Origin: Candidatus Methylopumilus planktonicus
Lineage (GTDB): Bacteria; Pseudomonadota; Gammaproteobacteria; Burkholderiales; Methylophilaceae
Reading direction: 5' to 3'
DNA: 64,000 nucleotides
NCBI RefSeq assembly: GCF_000981505.1
Contig: NZ_LN827929.1
Span: 434,001-498,000 of the forward strand
Below the pieces are notes generated by a model. The model had not been told where the DNA came from and ran no database searches. It saw only the letters and a program-made list of their open reading frames with translations. This document shows positions 25,006 through 32,425 of the stretch, in pieces; the first letter of the stretch is position 1, and every line of letters starts with the position of its first letter. The position numbers were made by a program, and so were the translations under genes.

Positions 25006-25274
25006 AGCAATTAATCTTACTACTATCATTTCTCTTGGCTTGTAATGTAACTGCAGAGGTAATCTATAAGACTATTCCTGGCACACCTTTTAAAGACATT
25101 ACTGAGCCAGTATTAGTTATTGATAAAAATGTTATCTATAAACCAATACCCGGAACTAATATGAAAGATATTACGGAGCCTGTCATGATTATTGATAGGG
25201 GTAACCTGTATCCCACCATACCTGGAACTAACTTAAGAGATTATTCAGTCACACCTCAATTCGTTATTGAATAA
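25002..25274 (+). CDS. Secreted three-repeat protein (IPGT repeat)
   Basis: 90 residues with a signal peptide (ends NVTA|EVIY). Three near-identical repeats of about 24 residues follow: IYKTIPGTPFKDITEPVLVI, IYKPIPGTNMKDITEPVMII and LYPTIPGTNLRDYSVTP. Periplasmic or surface; function unknown. The ATGA overlap supports the start. Confidence 0.7.
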   Translation: MKQLILLLSFLLACNVTAEVIYKTIPGTPFKDITEPVLVIDKNVIYKPIPGTNMKDITEPVMIIDRGNLYPTIPGTNLRDYSVTPQFVIE

Positions 25275-25277
25275 TGT

Positions 25278-25628
25278 ATGGCAAAAAAAGCACCAAAGAA
25301 AACAAAAGAGCTTCAGACTGACTTTTGGGAAGACGCAAAGTCATATATTGATATTCGTAATTGTTCTTTTGGATTTAAGTGTAATCAGAAGTGGGAAGAT
25401 CTCTTAAAGAGAAAAGAAAAGACCATTAAATACTGCCATGAGTGTGAAAAAGAAGTATATTTGATTGAAACAAATGAAGAGCTCAGTCATGCAATTAAGT
25501 TTAATCATTGTGTGGCAATTAAAGTACGTCACGATGAAATACCACAAACAAAAAGGCCAGATATTACTGTTGGGATGTTAAGTCCTACTAATTATGATGA
25601 ACCATCTTATTTAAGGAATAAGAAATGA
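25278..25628 (+). CDS. CxxC microprotein of the FkC-W-L type
   Basis: 116 residues. SFGFKCNQKWEDLLKR, followed by KYCHECEKEVYLIETNEEL, is the widely spread pattern F-x-C-x-x-x-W-x-x-L ... R/K-x-C-x-x-C-x-K-x-V-Y, an unnamed putative zinc-binding family often found near secretion or immunity genes. No signal peptide. Overlaps the next gene (ATGA). Confidence 0.6.
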   Translation: MAKKAPKKTKELQTDFWEDAKSYIDIRNCSFGFKCNQKWEDLLKRKEKTIKYCHECEKEVYLIETNEELSHAIKFNHCVAIKVRHDEIPQTKRPDITVGMLSPTNYDEPSYLRNKK

Positions 25629-26146
25629 AGGTATTTTGTTTTAATAAAAAGCTATTTTTCTTTTTGTTACTAATTCAATTTGAAGTTACGGCAGGCCCAA
25701 TGTATCATGGTACCTCAACGTTTGGTGAAATAGAGGCTAAAAGAGCTAGGCAAAGAATGGCTAGGGAACAAATGTCAACAAACCAAGCTTTATTGCTATT
25801 TGGTGGTAATGACCATAAAACTTTTTTAGGCTGCTTAAATTGCGTGAAATCTGATGACGCCTCTATTTGTAACAAATTTGGCACTTACGGTTCAAAGTTC
25901 AATGAAGTAAGTATTTGGAATAAATTTGGCACTTACGGTTCAAAGTTCAATGAAGGAAGCCCGTGGAATAAATTCTCAAACTCCGCACCAATAATCGTTG
26001 ATAAGAATGGGAATACTTACGGATACTTCTCTACAAATAAATTTCATAACAACAGAACTAGAATAAAAAGTTATGTAAATCTTTTAGACTGGTCGGCTGA
26101 CAATGATGATTTAGAACAAGCTAGAAATGCATCCTGCGGAAACTAA
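25625..26146 (+). CDS. Secreted protein with NKFGTYGSKF tandem repeat
   Basis: 173 residues with a signal peptide (ends VTA|GPMYHG). The motif W-N-K-F-G-T-Y-G-S-K-F-N-E is repeated almost exactly at the DNA level (25870-25908 and 25918-25956), with a third partial copy (WNKFSNSAPII) and a NTYGYFSTN finish. Proteins with this tandem N-K-[FY]-G-x-Y-G motif exist in many bacteria, but I know no function. Confidence 0.7.
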   Translation: MKVFCFNKKLFFFLLLIQFEVTAGPMYHGTSTFGEIEAKRARQRMAREQMSTNQALLLFGGNDHKTFLGCLNCVKSDDASICNKFGTYGSKFNEVSIWNKFGTYGSKFNEGSPWNKFSNSAPIIVDKNGNTYGYFSTNKFHNNRTRIKSYVNLLDWSADNDDLEQARNASCGN

Positions 26147-26153
26147 ATAAGAA

Positions 26154-26903
26154 ATGAAAAAACTACTATCATCGTTATCTAGGAATATTAGGTTACTAAC
26201 TAAGAAAACACCTCAAAGAAAATATCTAGTAATTATTGGAGCTCTTGTTATTGCTCTATTTGCTCTAGCTTATTCATATCAAGAAGTTAAATTATTTAAT
26301 GATTTTCTCGTAGAGAAGCTAGATGAAAAGTTAGGACCTCATAAAGTTACAAAAAGAAACGACTGTTTTCATATCCCAAGCGGTGCTGAAAGACCAGTAT
26401 TTGTAAATCGTGAAGATGAAATCAAGGCAACAGATTTGGTATGGACTGAAGAGTTTAATAAGCTTCCTGTCGCAGCTAAAAAGTTAATTAGAAAGCAAGT
26501 TCCCCAAGGCATTGAAGACTATGACATTAATGTTGCCTTCTTTGATCTTAATAATGATGGTGTTGATGAGGTATTTGTTAATAATAGAAGCATGGGAGGC
26601 TCAGGTGGACAAGGATTTTTAATACTTGAAAATCAAAAGGGTAAATGGAAGCAAATAGCTTTATTTACTGGCAGCTTTATTATGATCAATCGTTGGGTGC
26701 CAGAGGGTTACGATGGCTATCATGTTATTGTCTATTGGTTTAGAGGTGGTGCAGCTGATACGGATCAAGTTGTCATGGCCTATAAGAATCATGAATATAA
26801 AGACTACAGTGTTACACCTGTACCTTTGAATGTCCTGTATTCAAACGACTTCCAGAAAATGATATTAGATCTAAACTGGATGTGCTGGGATTCTTGGAAT
26901 TAA
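26154..26903 (+). CDS. Membrane-anchored protein with a calcium-binding-like motif
   Basis: 249 residues, a signal anchor at about residues 22-44, then a periplasmic domain containing AFFDLNNDGVDEVFVN, a D-x-N-x-D-G-x-D-E loop as in FG-GAP/dockerin-like proteins, and GGSGGQGFLIL. Probably an extracytoplasmic enzyme modulator or immunity-like protein; unproved. Confidence 0.65.
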   Translation: MKKLLSSLSRNIRLLTKKTPQRKYLVIIGALVIALFALAYSYQEVKLFNDFLVEKLDEKLGPHKVTKRNDCFHIPSGAERPVFVNREDEIKATDLVWTEEFNKLPVAAKKLIRKQVPQGIEDYDINVAFFDLNNDGVDEVFVNNRSMGGSGGQGFLILENQKGKWKQIALFTGSFIMINRWVPEGYDGYHVIVYWFRGGAADTDQVVMAYKNHEYKDYSVTPVPLNVLYSNDFQKMILDLNWMCWDSWN

Positions 26904-26906
26904 TAT

Positions 26907-27386
26907 ATGAAAAAGCTATTATCTTTTTTAGAGAAATATTTTATTTATATTTATTTTGGTTTTCCTTTACTCACAACCTTATTAGGGCATGGAATTTTGG
27001 CATATGACTGGGCACCAAATCAGGCATTTAACCCAAGGATTCATGAGGCTATTAACTTCCATGAGATTGAGATTGATAATGGCGTTACTTCTCCAAGGAC
27101 AGAAATTGTTTATGATGAGTGGAAATCAAAATTAACAGGAGAAATATATTCAAGTGATGATTTTGAGAGTGGCCATTTTAAAAGTAAGTTAAGTGTAGTA
27201 ATCAGAGTTTTTTTATATGGAATAATCTACTGTTTATTTAATGCTTATCAAAAACTCAAGAAAGAGAAAGAATATTGTTCTGAATGGGAAAGAGCTGTTA
27301 AACCGAGGTTCTTCCTAGATAAATTTAAAGAGAACATGATATACAACTTTATTATTTCAGTAATTTTGTTTTTTTATATGAACTAA
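26907..27386 (+). CDS. Membrane protein, unknown
   Basis: 159 residues with helices near residues 10-32, 88-108 and 142-158. Shares its first eight residues (MKKLLSFL) with the previous gene's start region. One-base overlap with the next gene. Not recognised. Confidence 0.6.
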   Translation: MKKLLSFLEKYFIYIYFGFPLLTTLLGHGILAYDWAPNQAFNPRIHEAINFHEIEIDNGVTSPRTEIVYDEWKSKLTGEIYSSDDFESGHFKSKLSVVIRVFLYGIIYCLFNAYQKLKKEKEYCSEWERAVKPRFFLDKFKENMIYNFIISVILFFYMN

Positions 27387-27658
27387 TGAAAATGAATTTA
27401 TTCATCAACATTAAACCCCTCCTTAAAGATAAAGTTGTTATTGCCTACTTTATAAGTCTTGCCTTACTCCTTGTAGTCGGTATTTACCGATTGCATGTGG
27501 GGTGTGCAACAATGTTCGGTAGATGTTATGAAGAACAAAGGGATGATTTAATTGTTTTGTATCTCCCTAGCTTATTTATCTTTTGGACATCCACAGCAAT
27601 CATTCTCTATCGATTTTTTTTATCAAAGATTATTAAATCTTTATTTGGAAGAAAATAA
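27386..27658 (+). CDS. Membrane protein, unknown, last gene of the island
   Basis: 90 residues with two helices (YFISLALLLVVGIYRL; LPSLFIFWTSTAIILYRFFL). Ends 136 bp before the right attachment repeat. Confidence 0.6.
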   Translation: MKMNLFINIKPLLKDKVVIAYFISLALLLVVGIYRLHVGCATMFGRCYEEQRDDLIVLYLPSLFIFWTSTAIILYRFFLSKIIKSLFGRK

Positions 27659-27718
27659 ATCACTGTTAATAATGTATAACCTAGAATTTTAGGTAGATTT
27701 TTATACATATTTAATAAT

Positions 27719-27741
27719 GTTGTCTAGGTGTTGTCTATAAA
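27719..27741 (+). promoter_or_regulatory. Candidate recombinase arm-type sites, right end
   Basis: TGTTGTCTAGG and TGTTGTCTATA in tandem, the same unit as found three times just inside the left end (7680-7718), 53 bp before the right attachment repeat. Confidence 0.55.
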
Positions 27742-27793
27742 TATTTTAATGGTAAATTTTATAAGATCAAACCTTTAAAACCCTTGTCATTAT

Positions 27794-27840
27794 TGGTGGG
27801 GGATGCGAGGGTTGAACTCGCGACAAACGGATTAAGAGTC
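27794..27840. repeat. Right attachment repeat (3' part of tRNA-Lys)
   Basis: Matches 7571-7617 with one mismatch. It is the in-place 3' part of the tRNA-Lys gene, from CCA to the anticodon stem. Confidence 0.93.
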
Positions 27841-27869
27841 CGCTGCTCTACCAGCTGAGCTAATCCCCC
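27794..27869 (-). tRNA. tRNA-Lys (anticodon CTT), island integration target
   Basis: 76 nt on the minus strand with encoded CCA. Acceptor GGGGGAT/ATCCCCC, anticodon stem GCGGA/TCCGT with loop CTCTTAA (anticodon CTT), T arm GCGAG/CTCGC. All arms pair. The 3' part is repeated at the far end of the island. The 5' part and its upstream flank are repeated in broken form at six places to the right (40.6-51.8 kb). Confidence 0.96.
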
Positions 27870-27980
27870 AGAAGGTGATATTTTACAGTATTTGTCTGGG
27901 TTGTAGAGGGGGTAGGCTAGGGGATTTTGGCAGGGGTGGAATAGGGGTGTGTTAGAAAACATCCGGAATCCGGAGATTTG
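27870..27980. repeat. tRNA-Lys upstream flank with core copy 1
   Basis: Flank words AGTGATATTTTACAGTATTTG-type, GGGGATTTTGGCAGGGG and GGAATAGGGGTGTG, then core TCCGGAATCCGGA at 27962-27974. This is the parental version, still attached to the working tRNA gene; the copies downstream are variants of it. Confidence 0.8.
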
Positions 27981-28062
27981 GATGATCAAGTTTTAATTGC
28001 AAATAAAAAGAAAGCCACTCTAAAGTGGCTTAGGTGAGCATCTATATGATTAAAACTTAATA

Positions 28063-28320
28063 TTACTGACCACTATATTCAGCACCTTGATTAAATGGAC
28101 CATTGCCACCAATCAATAATGCATCTGTAGGGTGAAATGGTTTAAAATCTGCTTCTGCTTTAACATCATTTCCATATTCAGCACCTTGATTAAATGGACC
28201 ATTACCACCAATCAACAAGGCATCTGTGGGATGAAACGGTTTAAAGCCTAAATCTTCTTCCGCAAAAAGAGGAACATTTAAGAAGGAAAGTAAAAAAACA
28301 AAAGCTAATATTTTTTTCAT
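28063..28320 (-). CDS. Secreted protein with duplicated FKPFHPTDALLIGG unit, copy A
   Basis: 85 residues with a 20-residue signal peptide (ends LFA|EED). Two almost identical units follow, each FKPFHPTDALLIGGNGPF plus NQGAEY. A nearly identical gene, with about 400 bp of flanking DNA including a GCCACT/AGTGGC hairpin, lies at 48963-49220. No recognised family. Probably periplasmic; the repeat suggests a binding or maturation motif. Confidence 0.75.
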   Translation of the reverse strand: MKKILAFVFLLSFLNVPLFAEEDLGFKPFHPTDALLIGGNGPFNQGAEYGNDVKAEADFKPFHPTDALLIGGNGPFNQGAEYSGQ

Positions 28321-28458
28321 AATACTTACTCCGGTAATTTAAACAAGTCTAAATGTGCAAAAGATTGAATATTTTTTGACCTTTAGAAAATAATCGTATT
28401 CCTGAGTTATGTAGATGTCAACAATGAGTATCATTTTTGTTAAATTATTCTTACTGGG

Positions 28459-28536
28459 AAGGTTCAAGGCGGGGGGATTTTGGCGGGGTTGGAATAGGGG
28501 TGTGTTAGAAAACATCCGGAATCAGGAGATTTTGGA
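28459..28536. repeat. Boundary repeat with core copy 2
   Basis: GC-rich flank GGGGGATTTTGGCGGGG, GGAATAGGGGTGTG and core TCCGGAATCAGGA at 28515-28527. It precedes the metal-transport gene group. Confidence 0.8.
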
Positions 28537-28576
28537 TGATATTGAACTTTCAATAATAAAAGCGTATCTTAAAGGT

Positions 28577-28933
28577 ATGAAAGCTATTAGAAATTATCTA
28601 GTTTTATGTTTATTGCTTGTAATGCCACTGCAAAGCATTGCAGCTAGCTTTCAGCTCGCTTGTCAAAACAATCATAAAGCTTCAGTGACTGCTGAAACAA
28701 AGATGAGCCATTGCCATCAAACTAAAGAACATAAACAATCTAAAGAAGTGCAAAGTCATAATGCTTCTCATCATTGTTTATCATTCTGTGCCCAAGTTGG
28801 TATGGCTGCATTAACTCAGGATACTGCTGTTGTATTTTTTCAAGATATCGGCAACGTTTATAACGAGTATTCATATCATTACGATTCTGTAATTTCCCCG
28901 AGTATTCAAAGACCACCCATCAGCTTTTCTTAA
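28577..28933 (+). CDS. DUF2946-like secreted protein heading a metal cassette
   Basis: 118 residues from ATG 28577 (AAAGG before it); the longer in-frame reading from 28415 runs through the boundary repeat and is rejected. Signal peptide (ends SIAA|SFQL), then a His/Cys-rich segment (SHCHQTKEHKQ, SHHCLSFCAQ) and the C-terminal SIQRPPISF. Such proteins accompany metal uptake or resistance genes. A second member is at 40867-41244, also at the head of a metal-related group. Confidence 0.7.
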   Translation: MKAIRNYLVLCLLLVMPLQSIAASFQLACQNNHKASVTAETKMSHCHQTKEHKQSKEVQSHNASHHCLSFCAQVGMAALTQDTAVVFFQDIGNVYNEYSYHYDSVISPSIQRPPISFS

Positions 28934-28985
28934 AAAATAGTTTTAGGCTTTTTTTAAGCCTTATTTTTATTAATTAAGGAAATCT

Positions 28986-29645
28986 ATGTTTACTTGTCAC
29001 TATAGATTATGGGTCATTCCCTTAATCTTTATATCAAGCCACCTAGTAGTAGCAGCACCTATGGGTTTTGAGGGTTCTGTGATGACTATGGGGGACTTCA
29101 ATCAAAATTGGCGTGAAGCTGGCTTTAATTATGCGATTACATCTCGTGACGCTTTAGGATTAACTCATCTTGAGTTTCGTTCAGATGATCACAAAGATAA
29201 ACGTGAAGTTGATACGCTTAATTACACTCGCCTATTGTCTCGTTGGAATTTAACCGATGCTCAAAGTAATCTATGGTTATTTATGGGGTTTGGTGAGATC
29301 AGAGGAAGTATTGATAATCAAAGTATTGATAGTAAATTTATTGCATCTCCAGGCTTTCAGTTTGATTATGAGACAACTCGTATTTACTTTGCGACCACTC
29401 ATAAAATCTACAGAGCTTCAAATTTAAATCACGACACCACATCAATTCGTGCAGGTTTTTCTTTTTACGAAGCTGATTATGAGAAGACACAGCCGTGGTT
29501 TATTTTAGAGACAAAATATACCAATCAAATATCTGACAAGATTGAAGTGATACCTATGTTAAGACTGATTAATAAAAATATCTTTGTGGAGGGTGGTGTG
29601 AACAATAGTGGCCAACCTCGCTTAAATCTTATGTATACATTTTAA
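28986..29645 (+). CDS. Outer-membrane beta-barrel-like protein
   Basis: 219 residues with a signal peptide (ends VVA|APMGF). Alternating strands, an aromatic C-terminal finish (LNLMYTF, terminal Phe) and no helices after the signal suggest a small outer-membrane barrel. It sits between the DUF2946-like gene and MerP/MerT-like genes, so a role in metal passage is likely but inferred. Confidence 0.7.
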   Translation: MFTCHYRLWVIPLIFISSHLVVAAPMGFEGSVMTMGDFNQNWREAGFNYAITSRDALGLTHLEFRSDDHKDKREVDTLNYTRLLSRWNLTDAQSNLWLFMGFGEIRGSIDNQSIDSKFIASPGFQFDYETTRIYFATTHKIYRASNLNHDTTSIRAGFSFYEADYEKTQPWFILETKYTNQISDKIEVIPMLRLINKNIFVEGGVNNSGQPRLNLMYTF

Positions 29646-29654
29646 GGAGTTTTT

Positions 29655-29981
29655 ATGAAACATTTATTATTAGTAGTAAGTTTAGGATTATCTTTAACTA
29701 GCTTGAGTAGTTTTGCGACACCATCTTATAAAGTCACTGTGAATGGCATGGTATGTTCTTTTTGTGCGCAAGGCATTGAAAAGAAAATGAAAGCCTTAAG
29801 CGAAACAAAGGATGTCTATATTGGGCTAAAGAATCGTCTGGTCGTAGTTGAAGTCAAAGATGGTTTAACTTTATCTCAAGATGTTATTAGAAAAATCATC
29901 AAGGATGCAGGCTATGAAGTTAAAAGTATTGAAGTAAGCGAGCATCCTATTGAGCATATCAAATCAGGTGCAGATAAATAA
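29655..29981 (+). CDS. Periplasmic heavy-metal-associated (MerP-like) protein
   Basis: 108 residues, signal peptide (ends SFA|TPSY), then an HMA domain with metal site GMVCSFCAQGIEKK (C-x-x-C). Binds Hg, Cu or a similar thiophilic ion in the periplasm. One-base overlap with the following MerT-like gene. Ser-Phe between the cysteines is not the canonical MerP pair, so the ion cannot be assigned. Confidence 0.85.
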   Translation: MKHLLLVVSLGLSLTSLSSFATPSYKVTVNGMVCSFCAQGIEKKMKALSETKDVYIGLKNRLVVVEVKDGLTLSQDVIRKIIKDAGYEVKSIEVSEHPIEHIKSGADK

Positions 29982-30379
29982 TGCCGAAAAAATATTTAGA
30001 TCCTAAATTAATTAAAACCAAGCATATATCCTTGCTAACTCTGTTTTCGTCGGGAGGCACACTGGTTTGTTGTGCCTTACCTGCGTTATTAGTAAGTTTG
30101 GGAGCAGGTGCAGTGATGGCTTCAGTGGTAAGTTCTGTGCCGCAAATTGTTTGGTTTTCAGAATATAAATTAGGTGTATTTATATTTGCAGGGATGATGT
30201 TATCAATATCTGGATTTCTACAATGGAAAGCCAGATCCCTACCTTGTCCAAGTGATAAAGCGTTAGCGGAACTTTGTAATAAAACTAGAATAAACTCACT
30301 GAGAGTTTATTTTTTTTCAGTTAGTGTGTTTTTGATAGGTGGCTGCATGGCTTTTGTGGCACCTTGGTTAATCAGTTAA
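29981..30379 (+). CDS. MerT-like metal transport membrane protein
   Basis: 132 residues, three membrane helices. The first carries the vicinal Cys pair LVCCALPALLVSLGAG, as in MerT (C-C-x-x-P). A further C-pair region (LPCPSDKALAELCNK) lies in the loop. Probably takes the ion from the MerP-like partner into the cytoplasm. No merA or merB is present, so this is not a full mercury-reduction operon. Confidence 0.78.
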   Translation: MPKKYLDPKLIKTKHISLLTLFSSGGTLVCCALPALLVSLGAGAVMASVVSSVPQIVWFSEYKLGVFIFAGMMLSISGFLQWKARSLPCPSDKALAELCNKTRINSLRVYFFSVSVFLIGGCMAFVAPWLIS

Positions 30380-30400
30380 TTTTTAATAAGGAAAAATAGT

Positions 30401-30526
30401 ATGGAACATATGATGGGTGAAGCACACTGTTGGCATATGGTAATTATGTGCTTACTAATGACAACGTTTTTGGTTTTAGGTATTGCGTCATTTATTAAGT
30501 ATTTGTTTTTTAGTAAGAAGAAATAA
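30401..30526 (+). CDS. Single-helix membrane microprotein of the metal group
   Basis: 41 residues: MEHMMGEAHCWHMVIMCLLM then a helix and KYLFFSKKK. The Met/His/Cys-rich N-terminus suggests metal binding. ATG preceded by AAGGA. Last gene of the cassette before its terminator. Confidence 0.6.
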   Translation: MEHMMGEAHCWHMVIMCLLMTTFLVLGIASFIKYLFFSKKK

Positions 30527-30531
30527 AATGT

Positions 30532-30561
30532 AAAAAGCCACATTCGACTGTGGCTTTTTTT
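30532..30561 (+). terminator. Terminator closing the metal cassette
   Basis: AGCCACA/TGTGGCT stem, A5 before and T7 after. The same GCCAC...GTGGC design closes the gene groups at 39343 and 40489. Confidence 0.88.
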
Positions 30562-30608
30562 ATGTTCGGTATGTTGTGTTAGAAAACATCCGGAATCCGG
30601 AGATTTTT
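30562..30608. repeat. Boundary repeat with core copy 3
   Basis: GGTATGTTGTGTTAG followed by core TCCGGAATCCGGA at 30589-30601. It joins directly to the leader of the small HTH gene. Confidence 0.8.
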
Positions 30609-30712
30609 GTCACTATTCCCCGTCATAAATATTTCATCATAAATTCACAATCAATAGGTATTGTAGGATTGTTTTCCAAAGAATATTTGCCCTCGTAAAG
30701 AGGGCTTTTTTT
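30609..30712 (+). promoter_or_regulatory. Conserved leader ending in a terminator, upstream of HTH gene A
   Basis: About 100 bp almost identical to 46834-46940. It ends in a perfect terminator GCCCTC (30689-30694) / GAGGGC (30700-30705) plus T7, only 14 bp before the ATG of the HTH gene. It may encode a short RNA or act as an attenuator. Confidence 0.6.
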
Positions 30713-30725
30713 ACTTGAAACATGT

Positions 30726-30992
30726 ATGGATAATTTTGAATATAACTTTGAGCTATTAAAAGCTACACGCCTAAGCAAAAAAGTATCAGCGCAAAGTATT
30801 GCTGTTGATTTGTGCTTGGCTGAACGACAGATTAAGTCGCTTGAAGAAAATAGCCTTCAATACTTCCCCTCCCAATCTATCAAATACATAGCTTTAAAAA
30901 AATACATAGCAGCTCTTGGTTTAAAAAATGAAGATGTTATTTCAAAGTTTTATGAAGTCGATCCCACCCCAATTTTATTAAAGAAGAAATAG
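30726..30992 (+). CDS. Small RodZ-type HTH protein, copy A
   Basis: 88 residues (MDNFEYNFELLKATRLSKKV...). The stretch VSAQSIAVDLCLAERQIKSL is an HTH of the RodZ/XRE type, with Y-F-P-S-x-S-x-K-Y-x-x-L-K-K-Y finishing the fold. Close paralogues: 46954-47220 (copy B) and 34476-34853 (longer). Likely a DNA-binding regulator within the array. Confidence 0.72.
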   Translation: MDNFEYNFELLKATRLSKKVSAQSIAVDLCLAERQIKSLEENSLQYFPSQSIKYIALKKYIAALGLKNEDVISKFYEVDPTPILLKKK

Positions 30993-30996
30993 TCGT

Positions 30997-31425
30997 ATGA
31001 AAGTTAAATGTATATTTTTATTTATTGTATGTCTTGCATACACATCTTTATCCTTTGCCTCTAATTGGGATGAAATATTAAAACTTATTAAAAATGGCAA
31101 TGAAACCGAAGCCATTGCAATAGTCAATCAATATATACAAAAATACCCAAACGACCCAGAGTTAATATTTCTTCGCGGCGCTACACTTGATCATTTTGGT
31201 AAAACTAGAGAAGCAAAAGAAAACTTTTTAATTTTATGCAATAAATACCCCAAAGACCCTATTATTAAAAATAATCTTGGTGTGCTTTATGCAAAGCTCG
31301 GTGAATACCGCAAAGCTAGGGTTTTTTTTGAATTGGCTTTAAAGCTAAAAACTGACTATAAGGAAGCGAAAAACAATCTATCTCTAATTCAAATGCAAGA
31401 TAGAGTTTATTTAACTTCTAAATAA
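30997..31425 (+). CDS. Secreted TPR protein
   Basis: 142 residues with a signal peptide (ends LSFA|SNWDE) and three TPR units (for example DPIIKNNLGVLYAKLGEYRK and ARVFFELALKLKTDYKEAKN). Periplasmic protein-interaction module. Starts 4 bp after the HTH gene, so co-transcribed. Confidence 0.82.
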   Translation: MKVKCIFLFIVCLAYTSLSFASNWDEILKLIKNGNETEAIAIVNQYIQKYPNDPELIFLRGATLDHFGKTREAKENFLILCNKYPKDPIIKNNLGVLYAKLGEYRKARVFFELALKLKTDYKEAKNNLSLIQMQDRVYLTSK

Positions 31426-31442
31426 ACTAAAGCTAATAGAAT

Positions 31443-31871
31443 TTAGTTATCTAGTCCGTGTTTGATTCTCCATAAAGCTGTTCTCGTCTTAGGTCCAATT
31501 TTTCCGGTTTGCTCTAGATTTTTCGATTTTTGAAAGGCTTTTATTTTTTCTGGTGTTGAAACATCAGGCATCATAACTTGACGCACTTTAACTGATTGAG
31601 ATTTTGCTTCAATCTCTTCACATAATTTTTTATCTTCAATCACATTTAAAGTTTTACAATTTTTGCCTGATAATTCAGAAATAGCGTGATCAGTTAAGGT
31701 TTTTCCCGTCACAGAAGCGCTTCCAATATCTCCTGCAGTCTTAATAATATCAATGGTTTGCGCTATTTGTATTGTAGCTGCTGAGCCGCCTGCAGATGAT
31801 AAAAGTAATGCACAGCCCTCTAGATTTATTAATAAAAAATTGAGCCAAATAAGTCTGAGTAATATATTCAT
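31443..31871 (-). CDS. Lipoprotein with C-terminal peptidoglycan-binding motif
   Basis: 142 residues. Lipobox LEGC near residue 20, Gly/Ala-rich segment, and a C-terminal half PG_binding_1-like unit (IKAFQKSKNLEQTGKIGPKT, then RTALW). Likely tethered in the outer membrane and touching peptidoglycan. Confidence 0.72.
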   Translation of the reverse strand: MNILLRLIWLNFLLINLEGCALLLSSAGGSAATIQIAQTIDIIKTAGDIGSASVTGKTLTDHAISELSGKNCKTLNVIEDKKLCEEIEAKSQSVKVRQVMMPDVSTPEKIKAFQKSKNLEQTGKIGPKTRTALWRIKHGLDN

Positions 31872-31915
31872 TTCTCTATAAGACTAAACTTATTTTGTGA
31901 CTAGTTTGTGATGTC

Positions 31916-31969
31916 GTCAAAAAACTTTTGACCAAGGACACTAAAATATCCGGAATCAGGATATTTTAG
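31916..31969. repeat. Boundary repeat with core copy 4 (perfect hairpin)
   Basis: GTCAAAA..CTTTTGAC inverted repeat (31916-31932), then CTAAAATATCC (31941-31951) / GGATATTTTAG (31959-31969) with core TCCGGAATCAGGA in the middle. Here the core is the centre of a perfect 11-bp-arm palindrome, the best-preserved dyad of the set. Confidence 0.78.
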
Positions 31970-32029
31970 TTAGGCATGAATCGCAAATAAAAAATAAAGC
32001 CTCTCGAAAGTGGCTTTTTTTATCTGTGG

Positions 32030-32058
32030 TGTGCTAAAGAAGTGTCAAAGCCTTTGAC
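32030..32058. repeat. Partial boundary module
   Basis: GGTGTGCT word and GTCAAAG/CTTTGAC inverted repeat without a core copy, following an AAAGCC/GGCTTT terminator (about 31996-32018). Confidence 0.55.
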
Positions 32059-32073
32059 GCTTGGTTTAATTAA

Positions 32074-32232
32074 TTAATCTTGAAATTGCGCTCTTAGTTT
32101 AATCAGATTCTCTCTCCACTCAGCAAGACATTCATCTCTCAAATACCAATAATTGAGTTCATTAGCTTCGTATTGCTTATAGTCAAAAACTGATGATTTA
32201 GCTGTTGAAGTTAGATTTTCAATATCACTCAT
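32074..32232 (-). CDS. Hypothetical microprotein, 52 aa
   Basis: MSDIENLTSTAKSSVFDYKQ ... LAEWRENLIKLRAQFQD; acidic, helical. The ATG at 32232 lies 10 bp after the stop of the next gene upstream on this strand. Unknown. Confidence 0.5.
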   Translation of the reverse strand: MSDIENLTSTAKSSVFDYKQYEANELNYWYLRDECLAEWRENLIKLRAQFQD

Positions 32233-32241
32233 AATAGATCC

Positions 32242-32409
32242 CTATGACTTCTTTTTGCCTTTGTTAAAGTGTCGATATAAGCGATTAACGCTTACTGCCC
32301 ATATAGCTAATACATTTAATGTCATAGGATCTAAATTGCTTAAATTAAAATAAACAGCAAGCCCCCACAGAATACCAATGATTGCATTTACATTTTGTTC
32401 TTTAAACAT
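32242..32409 (-). CDS. Small membrane protein, 55 aa
   Basis: MFKEQNVNAIIGILWGLAVY ... VNRLYRHFNKGKKKS: two short hydrophobic segments and a basic tail. Ribosome-binding AAAGG lies before the ATG. Co-directional with its neighbours; unknown. Confidence 0.5.
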   Translation of the reverse strand: MFKEQNVNAIIGILWGLAVYFNLSNLDPMTLNVLAIWAVSVNRLYRHFNKGKKKS

Positions 32410-32425
32410 TTAATAAGCCTTTCAT

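Larger units (their letters stand above)
7571..27840. mobile_element. Integrative genomic island in tRNA-Lys(CTT)
   Basis: About 20.3 kb between two 47-bp direct repeats (7571-7617 and 27794-27840) that differ at a single base. The right copy is the 3' part of the intact tRNA-Lys gene; the left copy is the displaced tRNA end. A tyrosine recombinase lies just inside the left repeat. TGTTGTCT repeats, candidate recombinase arm sites, lie inside both ends. Cargo is three C5 methyltransferases, two restriction endonucleases, a DUF2779 nuclease, a WYL regulator, a riboswitch-controlled DUF262 operon and membrane/secreted genes. No conjugation, plasmid replication or phage structural genes were seen, so any spread probably needs help. 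Confidence 0.92.

Noticed and set aside
28415..28576. N-terminal extension of the DUF2946-like protein
   Set aside because: It translates the boundary repeat; the signal peptide begins at ATG 28577 with its own ribosome-binding site.
29981..30379. Complete mercury-resistance operon
   Set aside because: MerT- and MerP-like genes are present, but no merR next to them and no merA or merB.
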